The notes under the pieces are model-generated. The model had not been told where the DNA came from. It did not search any database and saw nothing but the letters and a program-made list of their open reading frames with translations. This document shows positions 42,274-51,198 of a stretch of 64,000 bases of DNA, one piece after another. The stretch's first letter is position 1; each line of letters begins with the position of its first letter. The translations under genes and the position numbers were made by a program. Source of the stretch: JAWKMZ01 sp041391965 (GTDB lineage Bacteria; Bacteroidota; Bacteroidia; Flavobacteriales; Flavobacteriaceae). Where the stretch lies: the NCBI GenBank assembly GCA_041391965.1, contig JAWKMZ010000001.1:62001-126000 (forward strand), in the 5' to 3' direction.

Positions 42274-42735
42274 ATGAACTATCAAACACGATTTGAACAA
42301 GCAATAACCAAGCTTTACAAGGCGTTCCACAACAACACGTTAAACCCTGAATGTTGCAAGCAATGTGCCGTTGGTAACATATTAGATAATAATGATGCTT
42401 GGAAACACCTTTCAGATGAGCATGGTGCTTTAAAGCTGAATTATGTAGGCTTGGTCAATCAAAACTTTGGAAAGAAGTTTAATGGTTATACACCTTTAGA
42501 GTTGTTGCAAATTGAAGTTGTTTTTTTAAAAGCTTGTGGTTTTGAGCTCCCACTTCACCACAAACACAAAAAGCCAGAAAACCCAACGGATAAAGATGTA
42601 CTTTTCAAAGGGCTTTCTGCAGTGGTGACTTTTTTATGCCAACTCAATGGTGTGGATAACATAATGGATTATTCCAAGTTGTTTGAATTTGAGAATGATA
42701 AACCGCGTTATCAATTGAACGAAATTTATATGTAA
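42274..42735 (+). CDS. Conserved protein next to nqrF, function unknown
   Basis: 153 aa, soluble and mainly helical. The N-terminal NPECCKQCAVGNILDN has three cysteines in a CCxxC pattern that could bind metal or an Fe-S cluster. YTPLELLQIEVVFLKACGFE and VLFKGLSAVVTFLCQLNGVD follow. Homologues recur beside nqr genes in flavobacteria, sometimes under an NqrF-like name that the sequence does not justify. It is convergent with nqrF, sharing a terminator. A possible assembly or regulatory role for the NADH reductase is only inferred from position. Confidence 0.75.
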   Translation: MNYQTRFEQAITKLYKAFHNNTLNPECCKQCAVGNILDNNDAWKHLSDEHGALKLNYVGLVNQNFGKKFNGYTPLELLQIEVVFLKACGFELPLHHKHKKPENPTDKDVLFKGLSAVVTFLCQLNGVDNIMDYSKLFEFENDKPRYQLNEIYM

Positions 42736-42737
42736 AT

Positions 42738-42769
42738 AAAAAACCCAACAAATATTTGTTGGGTTTTTT
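42738..42769. terminator. Perfect palindromic bidirectional terminator
   Basis: A 16-bp perfect inverted repeat (aaaaaacccaacaaat at 42738-42753, mirrored at 42754-42769) with no extra loop bases. Six A on the left and six T on the right provide U tracts in both directions. It serves the gene ending at 42735 and the nqr operon ending at 42803. Confidence 0.9.
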
Positions 42770-42802
42770 ATTTATCATAGTTTGATAACTGGCAATCGTT
42801 GA

Positions 42803-44131
42803 CTATCCTCCAAAGTCATCAAAACGGATATTTTCATCTGGGATTCCGAAGTCTTCACCCATTTTTTGAACCGCTTGGTTCATCAATGGTGGACCACAGA
42901 AATAAAGTTCAATATCTTCTGGTGCATCGTGTTTGCTTAAATAGTTATCTATTACACAATTGTGTATAAAACCTACAAAACCATCACCTGCTTCATCATT
43001 AATATCTTTTTTTACTTTCCAATTATCTTCTGGTAAAGGTTCTGATAATGCCAAATAGAATTTAAAATTAGGGAAATCGCGTTCTAACTCACGGAAATGT
43101 TCTAAATAAAACAACTCACGTTTAGAACGTCCTCCATACCAATAGGTCACTTTACGTCCTGTTTTTAATGTTTTAAATAAATGGTATAAGTGCGAACGCA
43201 TTGGAGCCATTCCTGCACCTCCTCCAACATAGAGCATTTCTGCATCGCTTTCATTGATAAAGAACTCTCCATAAGGTCCAGAAATTATTACTTTATCTCC
43301 TTTTTTCTGATTAAAAATATAAGAAGAGGCAATCCCAGGGTTAACATCCATCCATCCATTTTTAGCTCTGTCAAAAGGTGGTGTTGCAATACGAACATTC
43401 AACATGATTTCACGCCCTTCTGCAGGGTAAGACGCCATAGAATAAGCACGTTCTACTGTTTCTGTATTTTTCATCACTAAAGGCCACAATTTAAATTTGT
43501 CCCATTCTGCCTGAAATTTGTCTGGAGTTTCATGCTCTTCTGGATGTGCCGTAATATCTATATCTGCGTATTTTACTTCGCATTCAGGAATTTCAATTTG
43601 TATATAGCCTCCTGCCTTATAACCCATGTCTTCAGGGATTTCTACCACAAATTCTTTAATAAAAGAAGCTACATTATAGTTTCGTACAACGGTTGCTTCC
43701 CATTTTTTAATACCAAATACTTCTTCAGGAATGGTAATTTCCATATCCTGTTTTACTTTTACTTGGCAAGATAGTCGTGCACCATGTTGCAATTCTTTTC
43801 TTGTAAAATGCGGTGTTTCGGTTGGTAATGCTTCACCTCCACCAGACAATACATGGCATTCACATTGTATGCAAGTACCACCACCACCACAAGCTGATGG
43901 CAAGAATATTTTTTGTCCACCTAAAGTAGATAACAAGCTATTACCAGAGGCAACTTCAATGGTACGTTCGCCATTAATTAAAATCTTTACGGGACCAGAA
44001 GGTGACAATTTTTGCTTTACTACTAATAATAATGCAACTAATATTAACGTAATTAATAAAAATGCTACGACTGTTATTACAATTGTTCCTATGGTTCCTA
44101 CTGCTAATAAAATCATATTACTCATTTGCAT
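42803..44131 (-). CDS. nqrF: Na+-translocating NADH:quinone reductase subunit F
   Basis: NqrF (442 aa) is the NADH-oxidising subunit. An N-terminal membrane helix (5-37) is followed by a 2Fe-2S ferredoxin domain (SACGGGGTCIQCECHV with a later Cys in LSCQV) and an FAD/NADH reductase domain (RAYSMASYPAEG, YVGGGAGMAPMRSHL, YFCGPPLMNQAV). The Cys/Tyr and C-terminal FDDFGG end are typical. Three in-frame ATGs lie at 44131, 44125 and 44116; the first overlaps nqrE by 14 bp. It is the last gene of nqrABCDEF. Confidence 0.98.
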   Translation of the reverse strand: MQMSNMILLAVGTIGTIVITVVAFLLITLILVALLLVVKQKLSPSGPVKILINGERTIEVASGNSLLSTLGGQKIFLPSACGGGGTCIQCECHVLSGGGEALPTETPHFTRKELQHGARLSCQVKVKQDMEITIPEEVFGIKKWEATVVRNYNVASFIKEFVVEIPEDMGYKAGGYIQIEIPECEVKYADIDITAHPEEHETPDKFQAEWDKFKLWPLVMKNTETVERAYSMASYPAEGREIMLNVRIATPPFDRAKNGWMDVNPGIASSYIFNQKKGDKVIISGPYGEFFINESDAEMLYVGGGAGMAPMRSHLYHLFKTLKTGRKVTYWYGGRSKRELFYLEHFRELERDFPNFKFYLALSEPLPEDNWKVKKDINDEAGDGFVGFIHNCVIDNYLSKHDAPEDIELYFCGPPLMNQAVQKMGEDFGIPDENIRFDDFGG

Positions 44132-44858
44132 TTGCTTTTAAATTGTTAGCGATTGCTTTAGTATCTTCATTTGGAAGTTCCGTTTTATCTTTAGCTTTAT
44201 CTATAATCGCGGTTTTAACTTCTTTTTTATTACCATCATCACTTCCTGTTAACATGCCTCCAAAACTCATAAAACCAATAGCCATTAACCCTGTTAAAAT
44301 AAACGTAATTCCTAAACCTCTTAAGGCTGGTGGCACGTTGGAATATCTAATTTTTTCACGAATTGCTGCTATGGATAAAATAGCTAAAAACCATCCAATT
44401 CCTGAAGCAAATCCATACATAGTTGCTAAACCTAAACTTGGAATTTCACGAGATTGCATAAATAAAGAGCCTCCTAAAATAGCGCAGTTTACGGCAATAA
44501 GTGGTAAGAAAATACCAAGAGAATTATATAACGATGGTGAGAATTTTTCGACTACTATTTCTACTAATTGCACCATGGTTGCTATGGTTGCTATAAACAT
44601 AATAAACGATAAGAAACTCAAATCATAATCTGCATATTCTGGACCCATCCAAGCCAAAGCACCTTCTTGTAAAATATAATGGTCTAATAACCAGTTTAAA
44701 GGAACTGTTATGAGCATTACAAATATAACTGCTGCTCCTAAACCAATGGCTGTTGATACTTTTTTAGATACGGCAAGGAAAGAACACATCCCGAGGAAGG
44801 TTGCAAAAACCATGTTATCTATAAATATTGATTTAAAAAATAATTCTATATATTCCAT
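44118..44858 (-). CDS. nqrE: Na+-translocating NADH:quinone reductase subunit E, extended C-terminus
   Basis: 246 aa; a membrane subunit with about six spans (FFKSIFIDNMVFATFLGMCS, then GLGAAVIFVMLITVPLNWLL). NqrD/E share a fold and hold cysteines binding an Fe cluster at the membrane centre; Cys in FLGMCSF and AVNCAILGG are present. The E subunit in Vibrio is close to 200 aa. Here about 45 extra charged residues (from GSDDGNKKE to the end) follow the last helix, and their codons overlap the nqrF start. The 84-bp gap to nqrD holds repeats. Confidence 0.97.
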   Translation of the reverse strand: MEYIELFFKSIFIDNMVFATFLGMCSFLAVSKKVSTAIGLGAAVIFVMLITVPLNWLLDHYILQEGALAWMGPEYADYDLSFLSFIMFIATIATMVQLVEIVVEKFSPSLYNSLGIFLPLIAVNCAILGGSLFMQSREIPSLGLATMYGFASGIGWFLAILSIAAIREKIRYSNVPPALRGLGITFILTGLMAIGFMSFGGMLTGSDDGNKKEVKTAIIDKAKDKTELPNEDTKAIANNLKANANE

Positions 44859-44872
44859 TTTCTTATAGTCTT

Positions 44873-44940
44873 TAGTTTTCAGTTTATAGTTTTCAGTAGC
44901 ATTTTTTAACTGCTCACTGACTGTTGTGTACTGTAAACTC
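44873..44940. repeat. Repeat words in the nqrD-nqrE spacer
   Basis: TAGTTTTCAGT occurs twice (44873-44883, 44887-44897) at a 14-bp period, followed by degenerate variants such as actgctcactgactg and tactgtaaactc to 44940. It fills the largest non-coding gap between nqrD and nqrE in an operon whose other internal gaps are mostly a few bases. Confidence 0.6.
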
Positions 44941-44942
44941 GT

Positions 44943-45587
44943 TTAATCTTCTATTAATGCTTTGTTTCTACTGCGTTGTACCCAAATAATAATTCCTACT
45001 GCAATGAGTGCCATTGGTGATAATAACATAAATCCGTTATTTTCATAGCCTAAAGCGTATAATCCTGTTTTTTCAATAGGATCTCCTAAAACTTTAAAAC
45101 CTAATAAAGTCCCAGAGCCTAAAAGCTCTCTAAAAAATCCTACAATTACTAATATAATTCCGTATCCTGCGGCATTACCAATACCATCTAAAAATGAACG
45201 CCAAGGACCATTGGCCAAAGCAAAGGCTTCAAAACGACCCATAATAATACAGTTGGTAATAATTAATCCAACAAAAACGGAAAGTGTTTTACTTAATTCA
45301 TAAGCATAGGCTTTCAGAACTAAATCAACAATGGCTACCATACCTGCAACCACAACTAATTGTACAATAATTCGTATTTTGGATGGAATGATATTTCGCA
45401 TTAACGAAATAACCACGTTACCGAGTGAAACTACAACCATAACTGAAATAGCCATCACAATAGCTGCTTTTAACTGCGCTGTAATTGCTAAAGCTGAGCA
45501 AATACCAAGTACCTGAACAGTAATTGGATTATTATCCGCTAATGGGTCAGTGATTAATTTTGCGTCTTTTTTTGATAAAAGTCCCAT
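44943..45587 (-). CDS. nqrD: Na+-translocating NADH:quinone reductase subunit D
   Basis: 214 aa with about six membrane helices. Conserved cysteines lie in VLGICSALAITAQLKAA and TNCIIMGRFEAFA, matching the cluster ligands shared with NqrE. Other family segments are NPITVQVLG and FFRELLGSGTLLG. It begins 3 bp after nqrC. Length is normal for the subunit. Confidence 0.97.
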   Translation of the reverse strand: MGLLSKKDAKLITDPLADNNPITVQVLGICSALAITAQLKAAIVMAISVMVVVSLGNVVISLMRNIIPSKIRIIVQLVVVAGMVAIVDLVLKAYAYELSKTLSVFVGLIITNCIIMGRFEAFALANGPWRSFLDGIGNAAGYGIILVIVGFFRELLGSGTLLGFKVLGDPIEKTGLYALGYENNGFMLLSPMALIAVGIIIWVQRSRNKALIED

Positions 45588-45590
45588 AAC

Positions 45591-46343
45591 TTAATTAGTT
45601 TTTAAAGTTTTAAAATAAGGCACATACAATTTCAAATCGCTTTTAAGCATTGCAGTAACACCGTTACTTGTAATGGTTGCTCCTGCAATAGCATCAACCT
45701 CATTATCTGTTTTATCTTCGTTTGTAGGATCGGCATTACTTTTAGAAACAGTAATGCTTTTAAAATCTCCTGAATCATTTAATAAATGTTCTCCTGTAAA
45801 ATCGTCCATAAAAAAGCGCTCTTTAATATTAGCACCAAGTCCTGGTGTTTCTCCTTTATGGTCAAAATAAACTCCTTGCACAACCATGTTTTCATCCATG
45901 GCAATATATCCCCAAATAGCGTCCCAAAGTCCTTTTCCAAAAACTGGTGCTATATAAAAGGTTTTTCCGTCTTTAACTCCTATAAAAAGTGGCAAACGTC
46001 TTTCGGATGGATTGTCTTTATGAGCTGCTTGCTCTTTTTTAATATCTATTAAGTAAGCATCATTATCTTCGGTAGTTGTCCCATTTTGGATAATAATTTG
46101 TTTGGTAATGTATTTTTTAAAACTGTCTTCTACTTTATCTGTAGGAACAAAAATGGCACTACTTTCATCATTTTCATTAACACCCATAGCATATAGAATG
46201 TTCTGTTCCTTTTCTAATCGTTTGTTTTTAGAAATGGTACCTTTTAAAGATTGTGCTGTAAAAGCCAATAAAGAGCCAACAACCACAACCATTACAATGG
46301 CAAATATGATGGTATATAAATTTTTATCTGTTCTGCTTTCCAT
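45591..46343 (-). CDS. nqrC: Na+-translocating NADH:quinone reductase subunit C
   Basis: 250 aa. One N-terminal helix (LYTIIFAIVMVVVVGSLLAF) anchors a periplasmic FMN-binding domain. The flavinylation motif DAIAGATITSNGV is intact; the Thr receives FMN through a phosphoester bond made by ApbE. GETPGLGANI is the other conserved FMN-site segment. It is 2 bp downstream of nqrB. Confidence 0.98.
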   Translation of the reverse strand: MESRTDKNLYTIIFAIVMVVVVGSLLAFTAQSLKGTISKNKRLEKEQNILYAMGVNENDESSAIFVPTDKVEDSFKKYITKQIIIQNGTTTEDNDAYLIDIKKEQAAHKDNPSERRLPLFIGVKDGKTFYIAPVFGKGLWDAIWGYIAMDENMVVQGVYFDHKGETPGLGANIKERFFMDDFTGEHLLNDSGDFKSITVSKSNADPTNEDKTDNEVDAIAGATITSNGVTAMLKSDLKLYVPYFKTLKTN

Positions 46344-46345
46344 AA

Positions 46346-47569
46346 TTATGCGGTTTTAACTTTTAGACGTTTGAGTCTGCGTTTGATATTGCCTTGCACT
46401 ACAAAATGGTCGATAGTTGGAGCAAATACGTTCATTAATAAAATGGACAACATCACACCTTCTGGGAAGGCTGGATTAAAGACACGTATCAAAATGGAGA
46501 TAAATCCTATTAAAAATCCGTAAATCCATTTGCCTTTATTGGTTTGTGATGCGGTTACAGGATCGGTTGCCATAAACACCGTTCCAAATGCAAATCCACC
46601 AATAATTAAGTGTTGCCAATATGGTGTGTGCATCAATCCATAAAATTTACTGCCTTCTGTAATCCATCCAGCATCTACAATACTATTAAAAATAAGTCCC
46701 ATAACTAAAGCACCAACTACGGATGATAGCATAATGCGCCAGCTACCAATTTTTGTGAAAATCAAAAATAAAGCGCCTAAAATGATAAGTAGTGTAGAGG
46801 TTTCGCCAACAGACCCAGGAATAAAGCCTAAAAACATATCTGCTACTGAATAGGTTGTATGATGCCCTTGTGCTAAAGTTCCTAAAATGGTTTCGCCAGA
46901 AATAGCATCTACATTAGCACCTGCTGCAATTTCTTGAGCGCGCTCAACAGCTCCATGAACCCACACTTTATCACCACTCATCCATGTTGGATAGGCAAAG
47001 AATAAAAAAGCTCTAATGGTTAACGCAGGATTTAAAACATTCATTCCTGTACCACCAAAAACTTCTTTTCCAATAATAACTCCAAAAGCTACAGCAACGG
47101 CAAGCATCCAAAGTGGTGTATCAATTGGTACAATTAATGGTACTAACATTCCGGTTACTAAATACCCTTCTTCAACTTCATGTTTTTTGATGATGGCAAA
47201 AAGGAATTCAATCCCTAAACCAACACCATAAGATACAATAACTAAAGGCAATACTTTCCATAAGCCAATTACTAAGTTGTCCCAAGTCCAAAAAGTGGCT
47301 CCAAAAAAGCCATCAGCACTTGTAATCTCTCCTAAAGCTAAATGGTATTGGTAGCCAGCGTTGAACATACCAAAAATTAAACAAGGTATCATTGCCATGA
47401 TAACTGTGTTCATGGTACGCTTTAAATCGTCAGCTGCTTTAATATGAGTCCCATTATGTGTGGTCTCATTTGGTAAGTATAAAAAGGTATGGAGTGCATT
47501 AAAAGCAGGAGCCATTTTGGTGCCTTTATACTTTTCTTTTAAGTTGTGTAAACTACTTTTTAAGCCCAT
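46346..47569 (-). CDS. nqrB: Na+-translocating NADH:quinone reductase subunit B
   Basis: A 407-aa polytopic membrane subunit forming the main Na+ path. The FMN attachment site corresponds to DAISGETILG, where Thr is the acceptor; the usual SGAT is SGET here. FAYPTWMSGDKVW and GGFAFGTVFMATDPVTAS are strongly conserved. It lies 91 bp after nqrA and 2 bp before nqrC. Confidence 0.97.
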   Translation of the reverse strand: MGLKSSLHNLKEKYKGTKMAPAFNALHTFLYLPNETTHNGTHIKAADDLKRTMNTVIMAMIPCLIFGMFNAGYQYHLALGEITSADGFFGATFWTWDNLVIGLWKVLPLVIVSYGVGLGIEFLFAIIKKHEVEEGYLVTGMLVPLIVPIDTPLWMLAVAVAFGVIIGKEVFGGTGMNVLNPALTIRAFLFFAYPTWMSGDKVWVHGAVERAQEIAAGANVDAISGETILGTLAQGHHTTYSVADMFLGFIPGSVGETSTLLIILGALFLIFTKIGSWRIMLSSVVGALVMGLIFNSIVDAGWITEGSKFYGLMHTPYWQHLIIGGFAFGTVFMATDPVTASQTNKGKWIYGFLIGFISILIRVFNPAFPEGVMLSILLMNVFAPTIDHFVVQGNIKRRLKRLKVKTA

Positions 47570-47660
47570 TATTGGTAAAATTTTTCATTTCGGTTACGCC
47601 TATGAGCGTTTCCATAATTTTGGGTTATTATTCTCTTTTCAGTGTGTAAAAAATTGATTT

Positions 47661-49016
47661 TTAACCAATTTCTTTAATCATGATGTCTAAGCCTTTTCTT
47701 ATAATGTCTTGATGCGGTTGTTTAGACACACAAATAAATTCTGTCAATGCAAAATCTTCTGGTGCTACTTCATACATCCCTAAAGCTTCCATTTCATCTA
47801 AATCTTTATACATACAGGCTTTAAGAATTTGCATTGGAAAAATATCTAACGGAAATACTTGTTCATAGCTGCCTGTTAACACAAAGTTTCGGTGTTCTCC
47901 ATTGGTATTGGTGTTTAAGTCATACACTTTATTTGGAGTCAACCATGAAAAGGTCAAGGCTCTGGACATCGATATTTTATTGAATACGGGTTTATTCCAT
48001 CCAAAAAATTCATAATCATCCCCTTCTGGAATAATCGTAATGGTATTGCTGTAATAATCTAAATAACCATCTGGTTGTACTTGCTTTCCTGAAAGCACAC
48101 TTCCTGAAATAATTCGATTCTTGCTATTCTTTTCAACGCCATTGTCATATATCATCGTTGCTACTTCACTTCCTATTTTGGTTACAAAATATCTTGGTTT
48201 TTTAACCGAAGAACCTGCTAATGCCACAATACGTTCTGCATTAAACTTCCCTGTTAGCAATAATTCGCCAATAATGACCAAATCTTGGGCTGCAACAGTC
48301 CAAACCACTTCGCCTTTATTGACAGGGTCTACTTTATTGATTAGAGTACCAACATTTCCTGAAGGATGTGGCCCAGAAACTTTGTGCAAGGTAATGCCTG
48401 ACAAACCAGCAAGTGGCGAATTAGAATGTTTCCCAACACTCACATGCACGTTGCCATCGGTCAATTTACCTAAAGCTGTAACGGCTGCTTGCAATTCTGC
48501 TTCTTTGCCTTGTAATACATAGTCAAGGTCTGCCACTAAAGGTGCACTTGCATAACCCGAAATAAAAATAGCTTTAGGTGCTTTATCAGGTTTGGCAATA
48601 ATATCATAAGGACGTTGCTTTATAAATGGCCAACATCCTGAAGCTAATAAATGTGCTTTAAGGTCTTGAGGGTTTGCAGCAGCTATATCAAATTTGCCAT
48701 AATCTACATAGCTTTGCTCTTTATCTGCAAGAATTTTAATTGCTAAAATTTTACGTTTTTCACCACGAGGAATGTCAATAATCTCACCCGAAACTGGCGA
48801 AACAAATTTCACAGTTTCATCAGACTTGTCGTAAAAAATAGGCTCGCCTGCTTTTACTTTTGTGCCTTGTTTAGCAATTAATTTTGGAGTAACACCGTGG
48901 AAATCTTCAGGTCTCAGAGTAAAATAGTTGCTTAAAATTGCCTTTTCAGTGGTTTTTTCAGCGTCGCCTTTAAGTTTGATATCGAGACCTTTTTTAATCT
49001 TAATGTCGTTTGACAT
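47661..49016 (-). CDS. nqrA: Na+-translocating NADH:quinone reductase subunit A
   Basis: A 451-aa soluble peripheral subunit, first gene of the operon. The N-terminus IKKGLDIKLKGDAE and SGEIIDIPRGEKR are standard; a ubiquinone-binding role is attributed to the family. Two TAnnTTTG boxes on the minus strand lie 58-74 nt upstream. The complex oxidises NADH, reduces quinone and exports Na+, consistent with a marine lifestyle. Confidence 0.98.
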   Translation of the reverse strand: MSNDIKIKKGLDIKLKGDAEKTTEKAILSNYFTLRPEDFHGVTPKLIAKQGTKVKAGEPIFYDKSDETVKFVSPVSGEIIDIPRGEKRKILAIKILADKEQSYVDYGKFDIAAANPQDLKAHLLASGCWPFIKQRPYDIIAKPDKAPKAIFISGYASAPLVADLDYVLQGKEAELQAAVTALGKLTDGNVHVSVGKHSNSPLAGLSGITLHKVSGPHPSGNVGTLINKVDPVNKGEVVWTVAAQDLVIIGELLLTGKFNAERIVALAGSSVKKPRYFVTKIGSEVATMIYDNGVEKNSKNRIISGSVLSGKQVQPDGYLDYYSNTITIIPEGDDYEFFGWNKPVFNKISMSRALTFSWLTPNKVYDLNTNTNGEHRNFVLTGSYEQVFPLDIFPMQILKACMYKDLDEMEALGMYEVAPEDFALTEFICVSKQPHQDIIRKGLDIMIKEIG

Positions 49017-49074
49017 GTTATAAATCTATTTGTTAATAGTTATAGTGATTGGATTATTTTAATAAAAATCCGTG

Positions 49075-49090
49075 CAAATTTACAAATTTA
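49075..49090 (-). promoter_or_regulatory. Two tandem minus-7 boxes (TAAATTTG) upstream of nqrA
   Basis: On the minus strand TAAATTTG occurs twice back to back, at 49083-49090 and 49075-49082. Both match TAnnTTTG exactly; the downstream copy is 58 nt before the nqrA ATG. They are the likely operon promoter, though AT-rich sequence makes chance matches easier. Confidence 0.5.
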
Positions 49091-49193
49091 TAATACAGAT
49101 TTCATAATAAAAATGGTAAAATTTGCACAACACATGGTCTAATATTATTTAGGCACAAAATTTGTTTATCTTTAGCATTCAAAATCACAATAA

Positions 49194-50444
49194 ATGATAG
49201 TAAAATTCAAATACCTTTTAATACTTTGCCTTATTTCAACATGGTCTTTTGCACAAATTAAAGAGGTAAATCCACCTGATTATATAAAAACCATCATCTT
49301 TAAAGGCAGCACCAACCAAAGTCAATTGCCTATTATAAAATTAGGCGAACCACTCAATTTAGAATTTGATGCGCTTAATGGTGAAGAAGCCGATTTTTAT
49401 TATGTAATTCAGCATTTTAATTTTGATTGGACACCTACACAACTTGTGAAATCAGAGTATTTACGCGGTTTTGACAATCAACGCATTGTCAATTATGAAA
49501 ACTCATTCAATACCTACCAAATCTATTCACATTACAAACTTCAAATCCCAAACAGGCTTACCAAAGGCATTTTGATTACTGGTAATTATTTGATTTCCAT
49601 TTATGATGACGATGAAAATTTGGTGTTTTCACGAAAGTTTATGGTTTATGAAGATGCGGTTAATGTAGGTGTTTCCATCAAACGCTCCAGAGATGTCAAG
49701 TTTATCAATGACAAACAATCAGTTGATATTGTCATTTCTAACAACAGTTTCAATTTCAATAATCCGTCAGATAACGTTAAAACATTAATCATCCAAAACA
49801 ACAACCTCAACACAGCTATTTCCGATTTAAAACCTCAATACACTTTGGGCAATCAGCTCATTTATAAATATGCCACTGAATCCAGTTTTTGGGCTGGAAA
49901 TGAGTATTTATACTTCGAAAACAAAGATGTTAGAGCCGCCAATGTTGGTGTACAATATATTGATTTAAAGGACATTTACCACAATTATCTGTTTGTAAAC
50001 AGCCCCAGAGCTAACAAACCTTACACCTACAATCCAGATATTGATGGTAATTTTTTAATCACTTCTGTAGATGCGGACAACGTAGATATTGAAGCCGATT
50101 ACACTATGATTCATTTTGCCCTGCAATATCCAGAACAAACCAACGGAAAACGTATTTATGTCTATGGAAATTATAATAATTATGCCTTAGAGGATGCCAA
50201 TCAACTCCATTTTGACGCTGAAAGTGGCTTGTACGAATGTGCTTTTAAATTAAAACAAGGGTTTTACAACTACAAATACGTAATTGTCAACAGTGATGGA
50301 ACCTTGGATGAAGGCGCTATAAGTGGCAACTTTTACCAAACGGAAAACAACTACAAAGTATTGGTCTATTACAGAGATTTAGGAGCGCGTTACGATAAAC
50401 TTATTGGATTTGGTGAAGGGTCTTCAATACATATTTCCAATTAA
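49194..50444 (+). CDS. Type IX secretion system plug protein (DUF5103-like)
   Basis: 416 aa with a signal peptide (FKYLLILCLISTWSFAQ). The mature protein is beta-rich with two regions: an N-terminal domain starting KEVNPPDYIKTIIFKGSTNQ and a C-terminal immunoglobulin-like part (KRIYVYGNYNNYALEDANQL). This matches the family of the Plug protein that closes the SprA translocon pore in Flavobacterium. It supports a T9SS in this organism, consistent with the sorting tail on the lipase at 52936. A TATCTTTA near-consensus box lies 19 nt upstream. Confidence 0.88.
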   Translation: MIVKFKYLLILCLISTWSFAQIKEVNPPDYIKTIIFKGSTNQSQLPIIKLGEPLNLEFDALNGEEADFYYVIQHFNFDWTPTQLVKSEYLRGFDNQRIVNYENSFNTYQIYSHYKLQIPNRLTKGILITGNYLISIYDDDENLVFSRKFMVYEDAVNVGVSIKRSRDVKFINDKQSVDIVISNNSFNFNNPSDNVKTLIIQNNNLNTAISDLKPQYTLGNQLIYKYATESSFWAGNEYLYFENKDVRAANVGVQYIDLKDIYHNYLFVNSPRANKPYTYNPDIDGNFLITSVDADNVDIEADYTMIHFALQYPEQTNGKRIYVYGNYNNYALEDANQLHFDAESGLYECAFKLKQGFYNYKYVIVNSDGTLDEGAISGNFYQTENNYKVLVYYRDLGARYDKLIGFGEGSSIHISN

Positions 50445-50595
50445 GATAACTATGTTTTAATTTAGAGCAGATTCAAACCCTTTTTTAATAAAAAATGTAC
50501 CATTTAGCTCCTGATTCTCTAAGCGTTAAATTTAAATTTATGCTGTTATTAATTAAAAAAAATGTTATTTTAGCAAGACTATAAAAAATTCCCAC

Positions 50596-50982
50596 ATGGT
50601 ACAACAAGTCACAAGTGGTATTAAAATAAGTGTCGAAACCACTTTTGAAGGTACATTTTATAAAAATTATAAAGTGCATTTTGCTTTTGGATACAAAGTA
50701 ACTATTGAAAATCAAAGTAAAGATTCTGTGCAATTAAATACCAGACACTGGGAAATTTTAGACGCACTCAACAATATTGAAATCATTGAAGGCGAAGGCG
50801 TTATTGGCAAAAAACCTGTTTTAAAACCAGGCGAATCACACACTTATAATTCAGGATGCTTATTATCTTCACCATTTGGAGCCATGCAAGGACATTACAA
50901 CATGGTCAATTTTACAAACACAAACAAATTTAAAGTTTACATTCCTTCATTTAAGCTCAGTGCGCCTTTTGCATTAAATTAA
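50596..50982 (+). CDS. apaG: ApaG-domain protein
   Basis: A 128-aa single ApaG domain (fibronectin-III-like beta sandwich). Conserved HFAFGYKVTIENQS, LNTRHWEI, EGVIGKKPVLKPGE and PFGAMQGHYNM cover the whole family length. ApaG has been linked to Co2+/Mg2+ resistance, but the biochemical role is unclear. It is a single gene. The 216-bp spacer after it holds only the pruA promoter that I can recognise. Confidence 0.95.
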   Translation: MVQQVTSGIKISVETTFEGTFYKNYKVHFAFGYKVTIENQSKDSVQLNTRHWEILDALNNIEIIEGEGVIGKKPVLKPGESHTYNSGCLLSSPFGAMQGHYNMVNFTNTNKFKVYIPSFKLSAPFALN

Positions 50983-51149
50983 TTCACCCATACTATCTTA
51001 AAAGTACAATTCAAAAATAGTTTTTGAGCTATTTTATATACCAAAACACACTTAAACAACTTCTCAAAAAGAGACGCCTTTACAAAAAAAGCAACAAGAC
51101 TTTAACGCTGTTTTAATACACATTCAAACAAAAAGTTAGCAAAAAATTG

Positions 51150-51157
51150 TACCTTTG
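51150..51157 (+). promoter_or_regulatory. Minus-7 promoter box TACCTTTG of pruA
   Basis: An exact TAnnTTTG box followed by C, 41 nt before the pruA ATG, leaving a short untranslated leader. Confidence 0.6.
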
Positions 51158-51198
51158 CACTTCATTTAAAAATAACTTTCAAAAACAAAAATAATCTC

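Noticed and set aside
43731..44628. Long open frames on the plus strand opposite nqrF and nqrE (136 and 188 codons)
   Set aside because: They are antisense shadows of well-identified nqr genes, with no family signal and no start or promoter evidence.
42803..49016. Rnf complex instead of Nqr
   Set aside because: NqrA is present, NqrF has the ferredoxin plus FAD/NADH reductase layout, and gene order is nqrABCDEF; Rnf would show RnfB/RnfC clusters instead.
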